From Hyphomonadaceae bacterium (GTDB lineage: Bacteria > Pseudomonadota > Alphaproteobacteria > Caulobacterales > Hyphomonadaceae), in assembly GCA_947478925.1 (NCBI GenBank), contig CANJXY010000006.1, positions 1 to 51,196 on the forward strand: 51,196 nt of DNA, written 5' to 3'. Under the pieces are notes generated by a model. That model had not been told where the DNA came from. It made no database searches and worked only from the letters and a program-made list of their open reading frames with translations. This document shows positions 16,260 through 24,868 of this stretch, in pieces; the first letter of the stretch is position 1; every line of letters begins with the position of its first letter. A program made the position numbers and the translations under genes.

Positions 16260-16579
16260 ACCGCACCCGGCACGCCGGCAATCGCGTAGAGAAGTTGCCA
16301 GATCGCCCAATCCTTTACGAAGGTAATGATCAGCAGAACCAGCAGGACCGACAGATCGAGAACGCCGTTAAGCGGTGGGATGATGCGGCGGATCGGCCGG
16401 CACATGGGCTCGACGACGGCGTTCAGGAAGCCGACGACGGCGCGTACGTTCGCGTTGCGCATATTGATCACGCCGAACGCCACCAGCCAGCTCGCAATCA
16501 CATAGGCGAAGACGATGAAGAACAGCAGCGTCAGCAGAGGTTGGATGAAGTAGCCGTTGAGGGCGAAGAGAAAGCTCAT
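16256..16579 (-). CDS. yggT: YggT family membrane protein
   Basis: Small inner-membrane protein of 107 residues with two hydrophobic blocks. The first is at residues 12-35 (LLTLLFFIVFAYVIASWLVA) and the second at 70-90, joined by the conserved cytosolic loop VVEPMCRPIRRIIPPLNGVLDLS. YggT proteins have been linked to osmotic or potassium stress and to membrane insertion, without a settled mechanism. ATG 16579 is preferred since AAGG sits 7 bases upstream; a longer start at 16609 is possible. It heads the yggT-DUF167-folD-HNH group. Confidence 0.9.
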   Translation of the reverse strand: MSFLFALNGYFIQPLLTLLFFIVFAYVIASWLVAFGVINMRNANVRAVVGFLNAVVEPMCRPIRRIIPPLNGVLDLSVLLVLLIITFVKDWAIWQLLYAIAGVPGAV

Positions 16580-16705
16580 GAAGCGACCTTGGTCCCAGCT
16601 GGCGGGCACTAACCGCTCTAGCGGGCGCCCGGGGCAACGACAACTAGTTATGACCGCTATCGCCTAAACAAAGGAAAACGGCGGGCTACTTCTGGCCCGA
16701 CGGGG

Positions 16706-17260
16706 TTACGGCTTGACGGTGGGTGCGTCGACAAGTTCGAGCTCGACCCGGTCATTGCGCGCCATGGCGTTCTCGGTCGTTCCCTGATCGACCAGCTGGG
16801 CATCGCCTCGGCCGTTTGCCTCGATCTGGACGGCACCTACGTCATGAAGGATCAGGAAGCGGCGGACCGCCTCCGCCCGGCGTGACGACAGCTCTTTCGC
16901 GGCAGCGAGATCGGGCATGCGGCGGGTGTAGCCGGTAAGGATTACGGACTTGCGGAATTTCGCGAGATAGCGGGCATAGCGCGCGAGCTGCGGCACTGCC
17001 GCGTCGCTTACGCCGTCGCTGCCCGAGGCGAACTGGATGACCTTGAGATCCTGGGCCGGAGGCGTGGCCGTACTGATCACCAGCTGTTCCGGCGATTCCG
17101 CCGGCGGCGATGAGACGGGACCAGAGCCTGCGTCCGGCACAGTCACGACGGAGGTCTGGGTCTGGGCGGCAAGGTTGGGATCGGACGCCGGCGCCGGGGC
17201 CGGTGCGTCGCACCCAGCCAGCATCAGGCCGCAAGCTAAAACGAACATGCCAATGCGCAT
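16706..17260 (-). CDS. OmpA-like peptidoglycan-associated lipoprotein
   Basis: Lipoprotein of 184 residues with the OmpA C-terminal fold that binds peptidoglycan. The signal MRIGMFVLACGLMLAGC is followed by a Pro/Ala/Ser linker to about residue 65. The OmpA-like domain then shows VIQFASGSDGVS, LTGYTRRMPDLAAAKELSSRRAEAVRRFL and the closing NAMARNDRVELEL, in which the Arg and Asn residues typically contact diaminopimelate. Start 17260 is chosen because it gives a proper signal peptide; upstream codons in frame are antisense to tRNA-Ala. It probably tethers the outer membrane to the wall. Confidence 0.88.
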   Translation of the reverse strand: MRIGMFVLACGLMLAGCDAPAPAPASDPNLAAQTQTSVVTVPDAGSGPVSSPPAESPEQLVISTATPPAQDLKVIQFASGSDGVSDAAVPQLARYARYLAKFRKSVILTGYTRRMPDLAAAKELSSRRAEAVRRFLILHDVGAVQIEANGRGDAQLVDQGTTENAMARNDRVELELVDAPTVKP

Positions 17261-17349
17261 CGAACCTGATCTCCTCGAGGGCTCGAAAACATCCCAGCAA
17301 ATCCGGCGCCGGGCAATCGGGCGCTCATATACGAGCGAGAATGGAGAAA

Positions 17350-17425
<76 letters not shown>

Positions 17426-17554
17426 GTTTCCGGATACCCGTCACAGACGGGTATTTTGGGAGCGCGTTTGCTAGTCCTGTCGGGACCTGCCGTCAAGGAT
17501 CGCCAATCGGCGTCCTAAAGCAGGCGTTAAGCCTTCCGGAGCAGTGTTCCGGTC

Positions 17555-17983
17555 ATGCGCAAGGCACTCGCCCTTCTCCTCGCTTCCACCTTGACCGGTA
17601 GGGCCTTCGCGGCCCCTCCGACTGCGCCCAGCGCGGAGATGGACCCGCAGGCAAAGCGCATCACCGGCTCGGAAAAATACGTGCCGACCTTCGGGCTGCG
17701 CGCTTCCATCGCGCGGGGCTTCAAGGTCTATGGCGTGCTGGCGGTTGATGCCGGGCTGGACGTTCCCAAGGAGCAGACCCGCAAACTGTGCGTTTCGATC
17801 CGGCCGCGCCTGATCAGTTCGATGCGGGATGCGATCCTCAACTACGCCTCGCTATCCTACATCGTCGGCGAAAGGCCGGATGTCGATATCCTGGCGGCAC
17901 GCCTGCAAAAGGCCGTAGATGGCGTGCTGGGCAAAGGCGAAGCGCGGGTGGCGCTAGCCAGTGTGATCGTGTTCGACGCCTAG
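17555..17983 (+). CDS. Small exported alphaproteobacterial protein, FliL-like in its C-terminal part
   Basis: Secreted 142-residue protein with a signal peptide ([19 protein letters not shown] before APPT). The mature region, [26 protein letters not shown] then [36 protein letters not shown] and [10 protein letters not shown], has the strand-helix-helix-strand order seen in FliL-type periplasmic domains. I think it belongs to a small conserved alphaproteobacterial family often found beside pterin dehydratase genes. No catalytic residues are apparent. Its stop overlaps by 4 bases the stop region of the convergent phhB-like gene. Confidence 0.7.
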   Translation: MRKALALLLASTLTGRAFAAPPTAPSAEMDPQAKRITGSEKYVPTFGLRASIARGFKVYGVLAVDAGLDVPKEQTRKLCVSIRPRLISSMRDAILNYASLSYIVGERPDVDILAARLQKAVDGVLGKGEARVALASVIVFDA

Positions 17984-18276
17984 CCTGCCGCCTTGTCTCT
18001 TGCCGCCTCGTCCATGAAAGCTGCGAGCGTAACGTCTTTGTCCGTGACGCCGCCCGCGTCATGTGTTGTGAGCACAACCTCCACCTTGTTGTAGACGTTC
18101 GACCATTCAGGATGGTGATCCATCTTGTCGGCCTTCAGCGCGACGCGTGTCATGAAGCCGAAAGCTGCGTTGAAGTCAGCGAACGTGTAGTTTTTGGAAA
18201 TGGCGTCGCGACCATCGACAGCCTTCCAGCCTTTCAGCTGCGCGACGGCTTTTGCGGCTCCCATCGAGCTGGACAT
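17980..18276 (-). CDS. phhB: 4a-hydroxytetrahydrobiopterin dehydratase
   Basis: Pterin-4a-carbinolamine dehydratase, which regenerates the quinonoid pterin cofactor after aromatic amino-acid hydroxylation. The 98-residue protein has the family fold with [20 protein letters not shown] and the active-site stretch [24 protein letters not shown] (shown here as two parts of one block). ATG 18276 is preferred with AAAGGTG upstream; an in-frame TTG at 18294 adds 6 residues. No phenylalanine hydroxylase gene lies nearby, so its role in this organism may instead be general pterin salvage or a moonlighting one. Confidence 0.92.
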   Translation of the reverse strand: MSSSMGAAKAVAQLKGWKAVDGRDAISKNYTFADFNAAFGFMTRVALKADKMDHHPEWSNVYNKVEVVLTTHDAGGVTDKDVTLAAFMDEAARDKAAG

Positions 18277-18297
18277 GCGCTTCACCTTTCCCAAACC

Positions 18298-18332
18298 TTA
18301 AAGTGTCGAAGACATTAACGTGCGAGGACACT
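18298..18332. promoter_or_regulatory. Inverted and direct repeat cluster between divergent genes
   Basis: Between phhB (minus) and the small plus-strand gene, AGTGTC at 18302-18307 is matched by GACACT at 18327-18332 as an exact inverted repeat with a 19-base spacer. GACATTAA at 18311-18318 nearly repeats GACACTAA at 18327-18334. The location 20-100 bases from both starts suits a regulator-binding site shared by the divergent promoters. This is inference from repeats alone. Confidence 0.25.
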
Positions 18333-18406
18333 AATCTATCCCGGCATAGCAACGCTCCGTCAGCAAGTTTGCGTCATGATGTCAGTGAAGTCACCGGGAG
18401 GACGTC

Positions 18407-18688
18407 TTGACCCATTTCCTGCGTTCGGAGAAGAATCCGAGCGGCCATAAACTCGAAGACCTTCTGATGCAGCTGCGCGCTGACATGCTGCATCGCTGCG
18501 AGGTGATTGCCGCAGACACGCGGCCCGAAGCGCTACACGTGATGGCCAACAATGTGAAGGTGCTCGCCCACCTGAGCGAGGCGATCACGCTGGCGCTGGA
18601 CTCGACCCGCGTACTGGACCGCTCGTTCGGTCCCTCGCAGGCCGCACAAGGCGGACCGCCGCGCATAGGCAAGACCGAAGCAGCCTGA
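18407..18688 (+). CDS. Small hypothetical cytosolic protein
   Basis: Unrecognised 93-residue helical protein. The TTG start is supported by GGGAGG (18396-18401) 5 bases upstream, a strong site. The sequence is amphipathic helix through residues 12-70 (KLEDLLMQLRADMLHRCEVI, then HVMANNVKVLAHLSEAITLAL), ending in a Gly/Pro-rich tail. It lacks a signal peptide or membrane segment. The helical pattern suggests a small adaptor or a dimeric bundle. It is followed by the convergent HAD gene after 27 bases. Confidence 0.65.
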   Translation: MTHFLRSEKNPSGHKLEDLLMQLRADMLHRCEVIAADTRPEALHVMANNVKVLAHLSEAITLALDSTRVLDRSFGPSQAAQGGPPRIGKTEAA

Positions 18689-18715
18689 TCTGCTTCAGAA
18701 CGTCAGAGCGACAGC

Positions 18716-19357
18716 TCAGAAATCGAGGCCCACGGCTTTCGACAGGTCAGCCAGCAGCTGGTCTTCCGACGTGACCTTGATGGTGGTCATGCCCATCTCG
18801 CGCGCTGGCTTCAGGTTGATGCCGAGATCGTCGAGATAGACACAGTTTGTGGGCTCGACGCCGATGGCGTCGCACATCATGCGATAGATGCGCGGATCAG
18901 GCTTGCGGACGCCGGCCTTCGAGCTTTCGATCACATGATCGAAAGCCGAGAACACGTCGGCGATGGCAGCGGCCTTGTCGCTGGACGCAGACATGCCGGC
19001 GCCCTTCCCCGTCGGCGCATTGTTGGTGATGCACCCGACCTTGAAGCGCGCCTTGCAGGCATTGAAGGCCTCGACAACCCGCGGGCGCAGATCACCTGAC
19101 AGAAGTCCCAGAACGTCTGCGCCGCGAATCTCGAAGCCGATCGCTTTCGCCTCATCCGCAAAGAGCAGGTCGAAGGTGGCAGCATCGACTTCCGAGCGCT
19201 CGATGCGCGCCCAGGCGTTCGTATCGGGATTGATCGAGTTGATCCGGCGGATGATGTCGTTCGGCAGGCCGCGCTCGCGTTCATAGCGGTTGAAGGCGTC
19301 GAAGGGCGAGGTGGTGAACACACCGCCGAAATCCCAGATCACAGCCTGAACGGTCAT
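18716..19357 (-). CDS. HAD-family hydrolase (subfamily IA)
   Basis: Haloacid-dehalogenase-type phosphatase of 213 residues. Motif I, VIWDFGGVFTT, supplies the nucleophilic Asp, though the usual second Asp is replaced in this G-G-V variant, as in the epoxide-hydrolase N-terminal/YihX-like group. Motif II is CITNNAPTG, motif III lies at KAGVRKPDPRIYRMM, and motif IV at NCVYLDDLGINLKPAREMG. A helical cap occupies residues 15-90. The substrate is unknown, and the pattern suits a small phosphorylated metabolite. The gene lies downstream of the permease gene across a strong hairpin terminator. Confidence 0.88.
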   Translation of the reverse strand: MTVQAVIWDFGGVFTTSPFDAFNRYERERGLPNDIIRRINSINPDTNAWARIERSEVDAATFDLLFADEAKAIGFEIRGADVLGLLSGDLRPRVVEAFNACKARFKVGCITNNAPTGKGAGMSASSDKAAAIADVFSAFDHVIESSKAGVRKPDPRIYRMMCDAIGVEPTNCVYLDDLGINLKPAREMGMTTIKVTSEDQLLADLSKAVGLDF

Positions 19358-19412
19358 TGCATTTCACCCTGTCTGACCGCGCGGGGATAGCGATGCAGAA
19401 CCCCAAAAGCAA

Positions 19413-19439
19413 CGACGCCTCCCTTTTGGGGAGGCGTCG
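19413..19439 (-). terminator. Hairpin terminator downstream of the permease gene
   Basis: An exact inverted repeat with 11-base arms, CGACGCCTCCC and GGGAGGCGTCG, is separated by a 5-base loop. On the minus strand it follows the permease stop by about 20 bases and is succeeded by TTGCTTTTGGGG, a modest T-rich run. It probably ends the permease transcript and separates it from the HAD gene. The same hairpin read on the plus strand lacks a T tract. Confidence 0.8.
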
Positions 19440-19460
19440 CTATCTCGATTGTAGATCCGA

Positions 19461-21077
19461 CTACTGCTTGCCGGTGTCGTCGTTCTGGATGCCCGTAGCA
19501 CCGAGATCGGCATTTGGCTCGTGGCCCGTGACGTACTCGCCCTTGGCCAGTTTCGAATTCCACATGCCGTAGACGAAATAGATCAGCGTGCCGACGCCAA
19601 CATAGGGGATGAAGAAGTTTCGGGTTTTTTCCACCGACATCAGCGACAGGAAGAGGACAAAGCACATCCCGGCGCCAAGCACGCCTACCGTCACAATGAG
19701 CCAGGTCGGCATCTTGAACGGGCGGTTCAGGTTCGGCTTCGCAAAGCGCAGGTAGATCACAGTAATGCAGATTAACATGAAGGCGACCAGCGTACCGACG
19801 TTGGTGGTGTCGCCGAGGAAGTCGAGGCCGGTGAAGCCGGCAAAGCCCGCCGCGATCATGCCGACGAGTATCGTGTTGACCACCGGCGTCTTGGTCTTGG
19901 GGTTGATCTTGGCAAACATGGGCGGCAGCAGGCCGTCACGCGCCATCGTGTAGAAGATACGAGTTTGCCCGTAGAGCAGAACCAGCATCACCGACGACAG
20001 GCCGGCGAAAGCACCGAGCTTCACCAGGAAGGCAAACCACGGCAGGCCCATCCGGTCGACCGCCAAAGCGATCGGGGCGGGGACGTTGAGCTCCTGGTAA
20101 GGCACAATGCCGACGAGAACGGCGCAGGTGAGGATGTAGAGTATCGTGCAGATGACGAGCGAGCCCAGAATGCCGATCGGCATGTCCCTGGCCGGGTTTT
20201 TCGCTTCCGTGCCAGCTGTCGAGACGGCCTCGAAGCCAATGTAGGCGAAGAAGATCGTGGAGGCGGCGGCAATGAGACCGCCGACGCCGTAAGCTGAATC
20301 GCGACTGTGGCCGGTGACGACGTTGCCGAGCGCTGACCAGATCTGGCCGCCCATGGACATGTCCGATCCTGGTGGCGGCGCGGGAACCTGCTCCGGGATC
20401 AACGGCGACCAGAGTTCAGGCTTCACATAAAAGACGCCGATGGCAATGAAGGCGATGACAACCGTCACCTTGATCGCCACGACGATGTTGTTGACCGTCG
20501 CCGATTCCGAAACGCCAAGCGTCAGCAGCGCTGTAACCGCGACGATACCGATGAAGGCGGGGAGGTTCATCATGCCATGGATCACCTCGCCAGAGGCCAG
20601 TGTCTTAATTTCGCCCGGCGCCATGGTAAGCGCGGCGGGAAGGTCGAGCCCGAAATCATGCATCAGGCTGGTGACATAGCCCGACCAGCCAACGGCCACG
20701 GTTGAAGCCGCCACCCCGTATTCCAGCAGCAACAGCACGCCCATGATCCAGGCGACGAACTCGCCAAGGGATGCATACGAATATGAATAGGCCGAACCCG
20801 AAACCGGGATCGCGGCGGCCAGTTCCGAATAGCAGAGCGCCACGAGGCCGCAGAGCGTGCCGGTGATGATGAAGGAGATCATGATGCCTGGGCCGGCGAA
20901 TTCTGCGGCGGCCCTGCCCGTCAGCACGAAAATGCCCGTGCCGATGATGCAGCCGATACCCAGCAGGACGAGATTGAGCGCCCCTAAAGATCGTTTGAGC
21001 TCACTGCCCGCATGCTCAGCGTGCATCTGCTCGACCGATTTTCGAGCAAATAACTGCCCGAAGCCCCGATTGGCCAT
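19461..21077 (-). CDS. APC-superfamily amino-acid permease (cationic amino acid transporter type)
   Basis: Inner-membrane amino-acid transporter of 538 residues with 12 or more hydrophobic segments. The N-terminal cytosolic stretch FARKSVEQMHAEHAGSELKR and the first helix GIGCIIGTGIFVLTG carry the APC substrate-binding GxG motif. Further blocks are YSELAAAIPVSGSAYSYSY, FFAYIGFEAVSTAGTEAKNP and QTRIFYTMARDGLLPP, typical of the CAT/YfnA branch. The exact substrate cannot be told from sequence. It is a single-gene unit ending in a hairpin terminator. Confidence 0.93.
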   Translation of the reverse strand: MANRGFGQLFARKSVEQMHAEHAGSELKRSLGALNLVLLGIGCIIGTGIFVLTGRAAAEFAGPGIMISFIITGTLCGLVALCYSELAAAIPVSGSAYSYSYASLGEFVAWIMGVLLLLEYGVAASTVAVGWSGYVTSLMHDFGLDLPAALTMAPGEIKTLASGEVIHGMMNLPAFIGIVAVTALLTLGVSESATVNNIVVAIKVTVVIAFIAIGVFYVKPELWSPLIPEQVPAPPPGSDMSMGGQIWSALGNVVTGHSRDSAYGVGGLIAAASTIFFAYIGFEAVSTAGTEAKNPARDMPIGILGSLVICTILYILTCAVLVGIVPYQELNVPAPIALAVDRMGLPWFAFLVKLGAFAGLSSVMLVLLYGQTRIFYTMARDGLLPPMFAKINPKTKTPVVNTILVGMIAAGFAGFTGLDFLGDTTNVGTLVAFMLICITVIYLRFAKPNLNRPFKMPTWLIVTVGVLGAGMCFVLFLSLMSVEKTRNFFIPYVGVGTLIYFVYGMWNSKLAKGEYVTGHEPNADLGATGIQNDDTGKQ

Positions 21078-21224
21078 TCAATAACCCTCCGCGCGCGGTG
21101 TCTGACGACCCGCCTCTCTGGCAAAGACGTTAGCCAGCCCTGTCCAAGGCCGCAACCGTTCCTGTTTGGCTGGGCGTTACGCAACGTTTTGCGCCTGCGA
21201 AGCAGCCAGCTGGATGGTTCGTGC

Positions 21225-21725
21225 TCAGATATCAATCGTGCCGGGGTCGCTGGCGCGACGCCAGGGACCGTCATGGCGCGGGTCGTCGCGGCGGCGGCGG
21301 TCAGGGCCGAAATAGTCCGGTCCGCTGACAAAGGGTCGGCGCCGCTCGACGACGGCGTTGACCCGGTTCGCCACGTCAACGGCCCGGATCGGTTTGACCA
21401 GGAACTCGTCGACGCCGGCATTGATTGCATCAAGCACGCGGCTGCGTTCCGAATAGGCGGTGATCATGACCAGTGGCAGGTATTTATTGGGGCTATCCGG
21501 ATCGCGCCGGATGCGGCGACAGAAGTCAATTCCGTCGAGACCGCCGAGCTTGAAATCGACAAAGATGATATCGTAGTCGTCGGCGAGGACCATTCCGAAG
21601 GCCTCGTTGGAGTCGGCCGCTTCCGCAACTTCACGCAGGCCGAAACTCGTGAGGATCACCCGCACGAGACCACGCATGTGCGCGTTGTCGTCGAGGATCA
21701 GGGCCGATACGTTTTCAAGAGCCAT
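21225..21725 (-). CDS. Single-domain response regulator with an arginine-rich tail
   Basis: CheY-like receiver of 166 residues. The acidic pair is D12-D13 in LILDDNAH, the phosphoacceptor D57 lies in IIFVDFKLGG, the switch Thr is T89 in VMITAYS, and the conserved Lys is K111 in EFLVKPI, so it should be phosphorylatable. After the receiver there is no output domain but a 35-residue tail rich in Arg and Asp (YFGPDRRRRDDPRHDGPWRR). It may act by protein contact or in a phosphorelay. No histidine kinase gene is adjacent. ATG 21725 is favoured because the receiver starts at once. Confidence 0.88.
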   Translation of the reverse strand: MALENVSALILDDNAHMRGLVRVILTSFGLREVAEAADSNEAFGMVLADDYDIIFVDFKLGGLDGIDFCRRIRRDPDSPNKYLPLVMITAYSERSRVLDAINAGVDEFLVKPIRAVDVANRVNAVVERRRPFVSGPDYFGPDRRRRDDPRHDGPWRRASDPGTIDI

Positions 21726-22027
21726 ACCTGCGATGTCCCTCAACCGTCGCCAGCGGACGGTTTCCTGCTTCCCCATAGCAGGCGCGGTCCCAATGAAGCG
21801 AGTGAAGACGCCTTATTTTGGCGCAGGGTCTAGACTGTTCGCTGAGCAAGACAAGACCCATTGTTGGTAAGGAAAGGTCGGCGGATCATTTTGATCGGAA
21901 CCCGATCTAGTCTGTGCGGCGGAATTCCCTCAGCAGGGGCATTCCGTGACTTCGGGGACTTCGGGCGCCTGACGACCGCCCTGCAAATGAGTAAACAGGC
22001 TCGGCTATTGATCACGAAGGACACGCC

Positions 22028-23494
22028 TTGACACCCACCCAGAACGACATCCGGCAACTTGCAAAAGGCCGCGTGCTGGTGATCGGCGACGCCATGGTGG
22101 ACCATTATGTGTCCGGCCGGGTCTCGCGGGTGTCGGACGAGGCGCCGGTGCCGATCGTTCATGTCAGCGATGAGCGCTGGACAGCGGGGGGCGCTGCCAA
22201 CGTGGCGGCCAACATCGCAGCACTGGGCGGACGCGCGATGCTGGTTGGTGTGACGGGATCTGATCCGGCGGCCTCGACACTGGTGGGAATTCTCGGCGCC
22301 ATGTCGGGCGCAGTGGAAGCGCACTTGGTGGCGGATGCAGCCAGGCCGACGACCACCAAGACACGCTATATGGGTGGCCAGCATCAGATCGTGCGTGTCG
22401 ACCGTGAGCAGGGCGCGCCAGTGTCGCGTGGCACGGAAGACAGGCTGATCGCGATCATCAGCGACCTCACCGACGAGTGCGAAGCCATCATGATCTCCGA
22501 CTATGCCAAGGGCGCGCTGACCGATCGCGTGCTGGCGACTGCGATGGAGGAAGGCGCGAAGGCCAACAAACCGATCATTGTCGATCCCAAGCGGACCGAC
22601 TGGAGCGCCTATCGTGGCGCCGCGCTGATCACGCCGAACCGGAAGGAGTTGCAGCTCGCAACGCACGCGCCGTGCGGCACCGATGCCGAATGCACCGCTG
22701 CGGCGGCGATCGCGATTGAGACAACGGGTGCGGCCATCCTGCTGACGCGGTCCGAACAGGGCATGTCGCTGTTCAGGCGCGGACAGCCGCCATTACACCT
22801 GTCGGCCAAGGCACGCGAAGTGTTCGACGTGTCTGGCGCCGGCGACACCGTTGCAGCGACCATCGCGCTCGGAATTGCGAGCGGCCTGACCCCGGAACAA
22901 GTGATGCATATCGCCAACATCGCCGCGGGCATCGTGGTCGCCAAGCGCGGAACGGCCACGGCGAGCCCGGCAGAGCTGATCGCCGAGATCGAGGCGGGAC
23001 AGCGTTTCCTCGGCGGCGCGCCCGGCGCGATCAGCCTCGGCGCCGCCAAGGCGTTACGCGAAACCTGGAGCCGTGACGGCTTGAGCGTCGGCTTTACCAA
23101 TGGCTGTTTCGACATTCTCCACGCCGGTCACGTCGCCTTGCTGCGCGAAGCGGCGAATGCCTGCGACAGGCTGGTGGTGGCGCTAAACACGGATGCGTCG
23201 GTCTCGAAGCTGAAAGGGCCCTCGCGTCCGGTGCAATCCGAAGCCGCGCGCGCTGCTGTGATGGCAGCGGTGAAGGGCGTCGACGCTGTGGTCCTGTTCG
23301 GAGAACAGACACCTTTCGAGCTGATCCAGGAGCTGCTGCCGGACGTGCTGGTGAAAGGCGCGGACTATGCCGAAGACCAGATTGTCGGCGCCGACCTTGT
23401 CAAAGCCAATGGCGGCCGGATCGTACGCGTCGGGCTGGTCGAGGGCCAGTCGACCACCAAGGTGATCGAAAAATCGCGCAAGCCACAGGAATGA
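22028..23494 (+). CDS. hldE: Bifunctional heptose-7-phosphate kinase / heptose-1-phosphate adenylyltransferase
   Basis: Cytosolic HldE makes ADP-heptose for the lipopolysaccharide core, first phosphorylating D-glycero-beta-D-manno-heptose 7-phosphate and later adenylylating heptose 1-phosphate. The N-terminal PfkB-type kinase (to about residue 330) has GGAANVAANIAALGG and the catalytic-loop VSGAGDTVAATIALG. The C-terminal nucleotidyltransferase has GFTNGCFDILHAGHVALL with the HxGH motif and ends EGQSTTKVIEKSRK. At 488 residues it is slightly longer than the E. coli enzyme. The start is TTG with GAAGGA 6 bases upstream. It opens the polysaccharide region. Confidence 0.97.
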   Translation: MTPTQNDIRQLAKGRVLVIGDAMVDHYVSGRVSRVSDEAPVPIVHVSDERWTAGGAANVAANIAALGGRAMLVGVTGSDPAASTLVGILGAMSGAVEAHLVADAARPTTTKTRYMGGQHQIVRVDREQGAPVSRGTEDRLIAIISDLTDECEAIMISDYAKGALTDRVLATAMEEGAKANKPIIVDPKRTDWSAYRGAALITPNRKELQLATHAPCGTDAECTAAAAIAIETTGAAILLTRSEQGMSLFRRGQPPLHLSAKAREVFDVSGAGDTVAATIALGIASGLTPEQVMHIANIAAGIVVAKRGTATASPAELIAEIEAGQRFLGGAPGAISLGAAKALRETWSRDGLSVGFTNGCFDILHAGHVALLREAANACDRLVVALNTDASVSKLKGPSRPVQSEAARAAVMAAVKGVDAVVLFGEQTPFELIQELLPDVLVKGADYAEDQIVGADLVKANGGRIVRVGLVEGQSTTKVIEKSRKPQE

Positions 23495-23539
23495 GCGGCG
23501 TAAAAGCTTCCCTAATCTGGCCGTGACAAGATCCCCGAC

Positions 23540-24868
23540 ATGACGGGGCAATTCCTTCCGAGCAGCACGATGGCGTCCTGGGGGCGCGTGATCCGCGCGA
23601 ACCATTTCGTCGCGCGTCCGCGTTTTGGCGACGAGTTGGATGGATTTCTGAACGGTTTGTCGGCAGACCGCCCCGGCCTCGCGGTCGGCCTGCGACGGTC
23701 CTATGGCGACACCAATCTGAACCCCGACGGCCGCATCATCGACATGACGTCGCTGGACCGTGTCATCGCCTTCGACCGCGAGACAGGCGTGATGCGTGCC
23801 GAGGCCGGTCTCTCCTTGAGCCAGGCGCTGCAGATCCTTGTACCGGCTGGCTGGTTTCTGCCAACAACCCCAGGCACGCGCTTCGTGACGCTGGGCGGCG
23901 CGGTCGCAAACGATGTGCATGGCAAGAACCATCACGCAGCGGGGACGTTCGGCGCATCGGTGCGGCGGCTGAAACTATTGCGCACGGACGGCGGCGCGCA
24001 GGAAATCGGTCCGGGCAATGCGCTGTTCCATGCAACGGTTGGCGGCCTTGGCTTGACGGGCGTTATTGCCTGGGTGGAATTCCAGGCCGTGCGCGTGCCC
24101 TCCTCTTCGCTGGATGCGGAAGACACGGCATTCGCGCGGGTCGAAGACTATTTCGACATCGCAGCAGAACGAAAGCACAGCTTCGAGCATACGATGGCGT
24201 GGGTCGATTGTTCGGTTGGCGGCGCCAAGCTGGGGCGCGGCATTCTCTCGGCCGCCAACTGGTATGCGTATGGCGATGTCGCGCCACATCGCGAGCTACC
24301 CAGCAAGACCGTGCCGCTCGACGCGCCGGGCTTCACCCTCAACACCATGACCGTTCGCGCCTTCAACAGCGTGCGACATGAGCTGAAGTCGATGCGCAGT
24401 GGGCCATACCGCTCCCATTATGAACCTTTCCTCTATCCGCTGGACGGCATCGCGAACTGGAACAGGCTCTACGGCCCGAAAGGTTTTTACCAGTACCAGT
24501 GCGTGCTACCGCCTGCGACGGCGCGCGACGGCGTGGCCGAGTTGTTGAAGGCGATCGCGACTTCTGGACAGGGCTCTCCGCTCGCCGTGCTCAAGGATTT
24601 CGGACCGCGCGAAGCTGTCGGGATGCTGTCCTTCCCGATGGAGGGTACAACGCTGGCTCTTGATTTCCGAAATCGGGGCGAGAGCACGTTACGCCTGATG
24701 GCCGATCTCGACCGGATCGTCGCCGCGGCGAGCGGGCGGCTCTATCCCGCCAAGGACGGCCGTATCCCGCCCGAAATGTTCCAGGCCGGGTTTCCGAAAT
24801 GGCAGGACTTCCGTGCTTATGTCGATCCGGGGCTGTCATCAGCCTTCTGGAGACGGGTGTCAGGCTGA
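23540..24868 (+). CDS. DprE1-like FAD-dependent oxidase
   Basis: FAD-binding (PCMH-type) oxidoreductase resembling decaprenylphosphoryl-beta-D-ribose 2'-oxidase, the first half of the 2'-epimerisation that makes polyprenyl-phosphate arabinose. Signatures include LRRSYGDTNLNPDG, RFVTLGGAVANDVHGKNHH, the long FQYQCVLPP-like segment (KGFYQYQCVLPP), and LYPAKDGRIPPEMFQ, whose Lys matches the catalytic lysine of DprE1. It has 442 residues. It overlaps the next, DprE2-like, gene (TGATG), the same order as in mycobacteria. The true substrate in this bacterium is unknown. Confidence 0.88.
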   Translation: MTGQFLPSSTMASWGRVIRANHFVARPRFGDELDGFLNGLSADRPGLAVGLRRSYGDTNLNPDGRIIDMTSLDRVIAFDRETGVMRAEAGLSLSQALQILVPAGWFLPTTPGTRFVTLGGAVANDVHGKNHHAAGTFGASVRRLKLLRTDGGAQEIGPGNALFHATVGGLGLTGVIAWVEFQAVRVPSSSLDAEDTAFARVEDYFDIAAERKHSFEHTMAWVDCSVGGAKLGRGILSAANWYAYGDVAPHRELPSKTVPLDAPGFTLNTMTVRAFNSVRHELKSMRSGPYRSHYEPFLYPLDGIANWNRLYGPKGFYQYQCVLPPATARDGVAELLKAIATSGQGSPLAVLKDFGPREAVGMLSFPMEGTTLALDFRNRGESTLRLMADLDRIVAAASGRLYPAKDGRIPPEMFQAGFPKWQDFRAYVDPGLSSAFWRRVSG

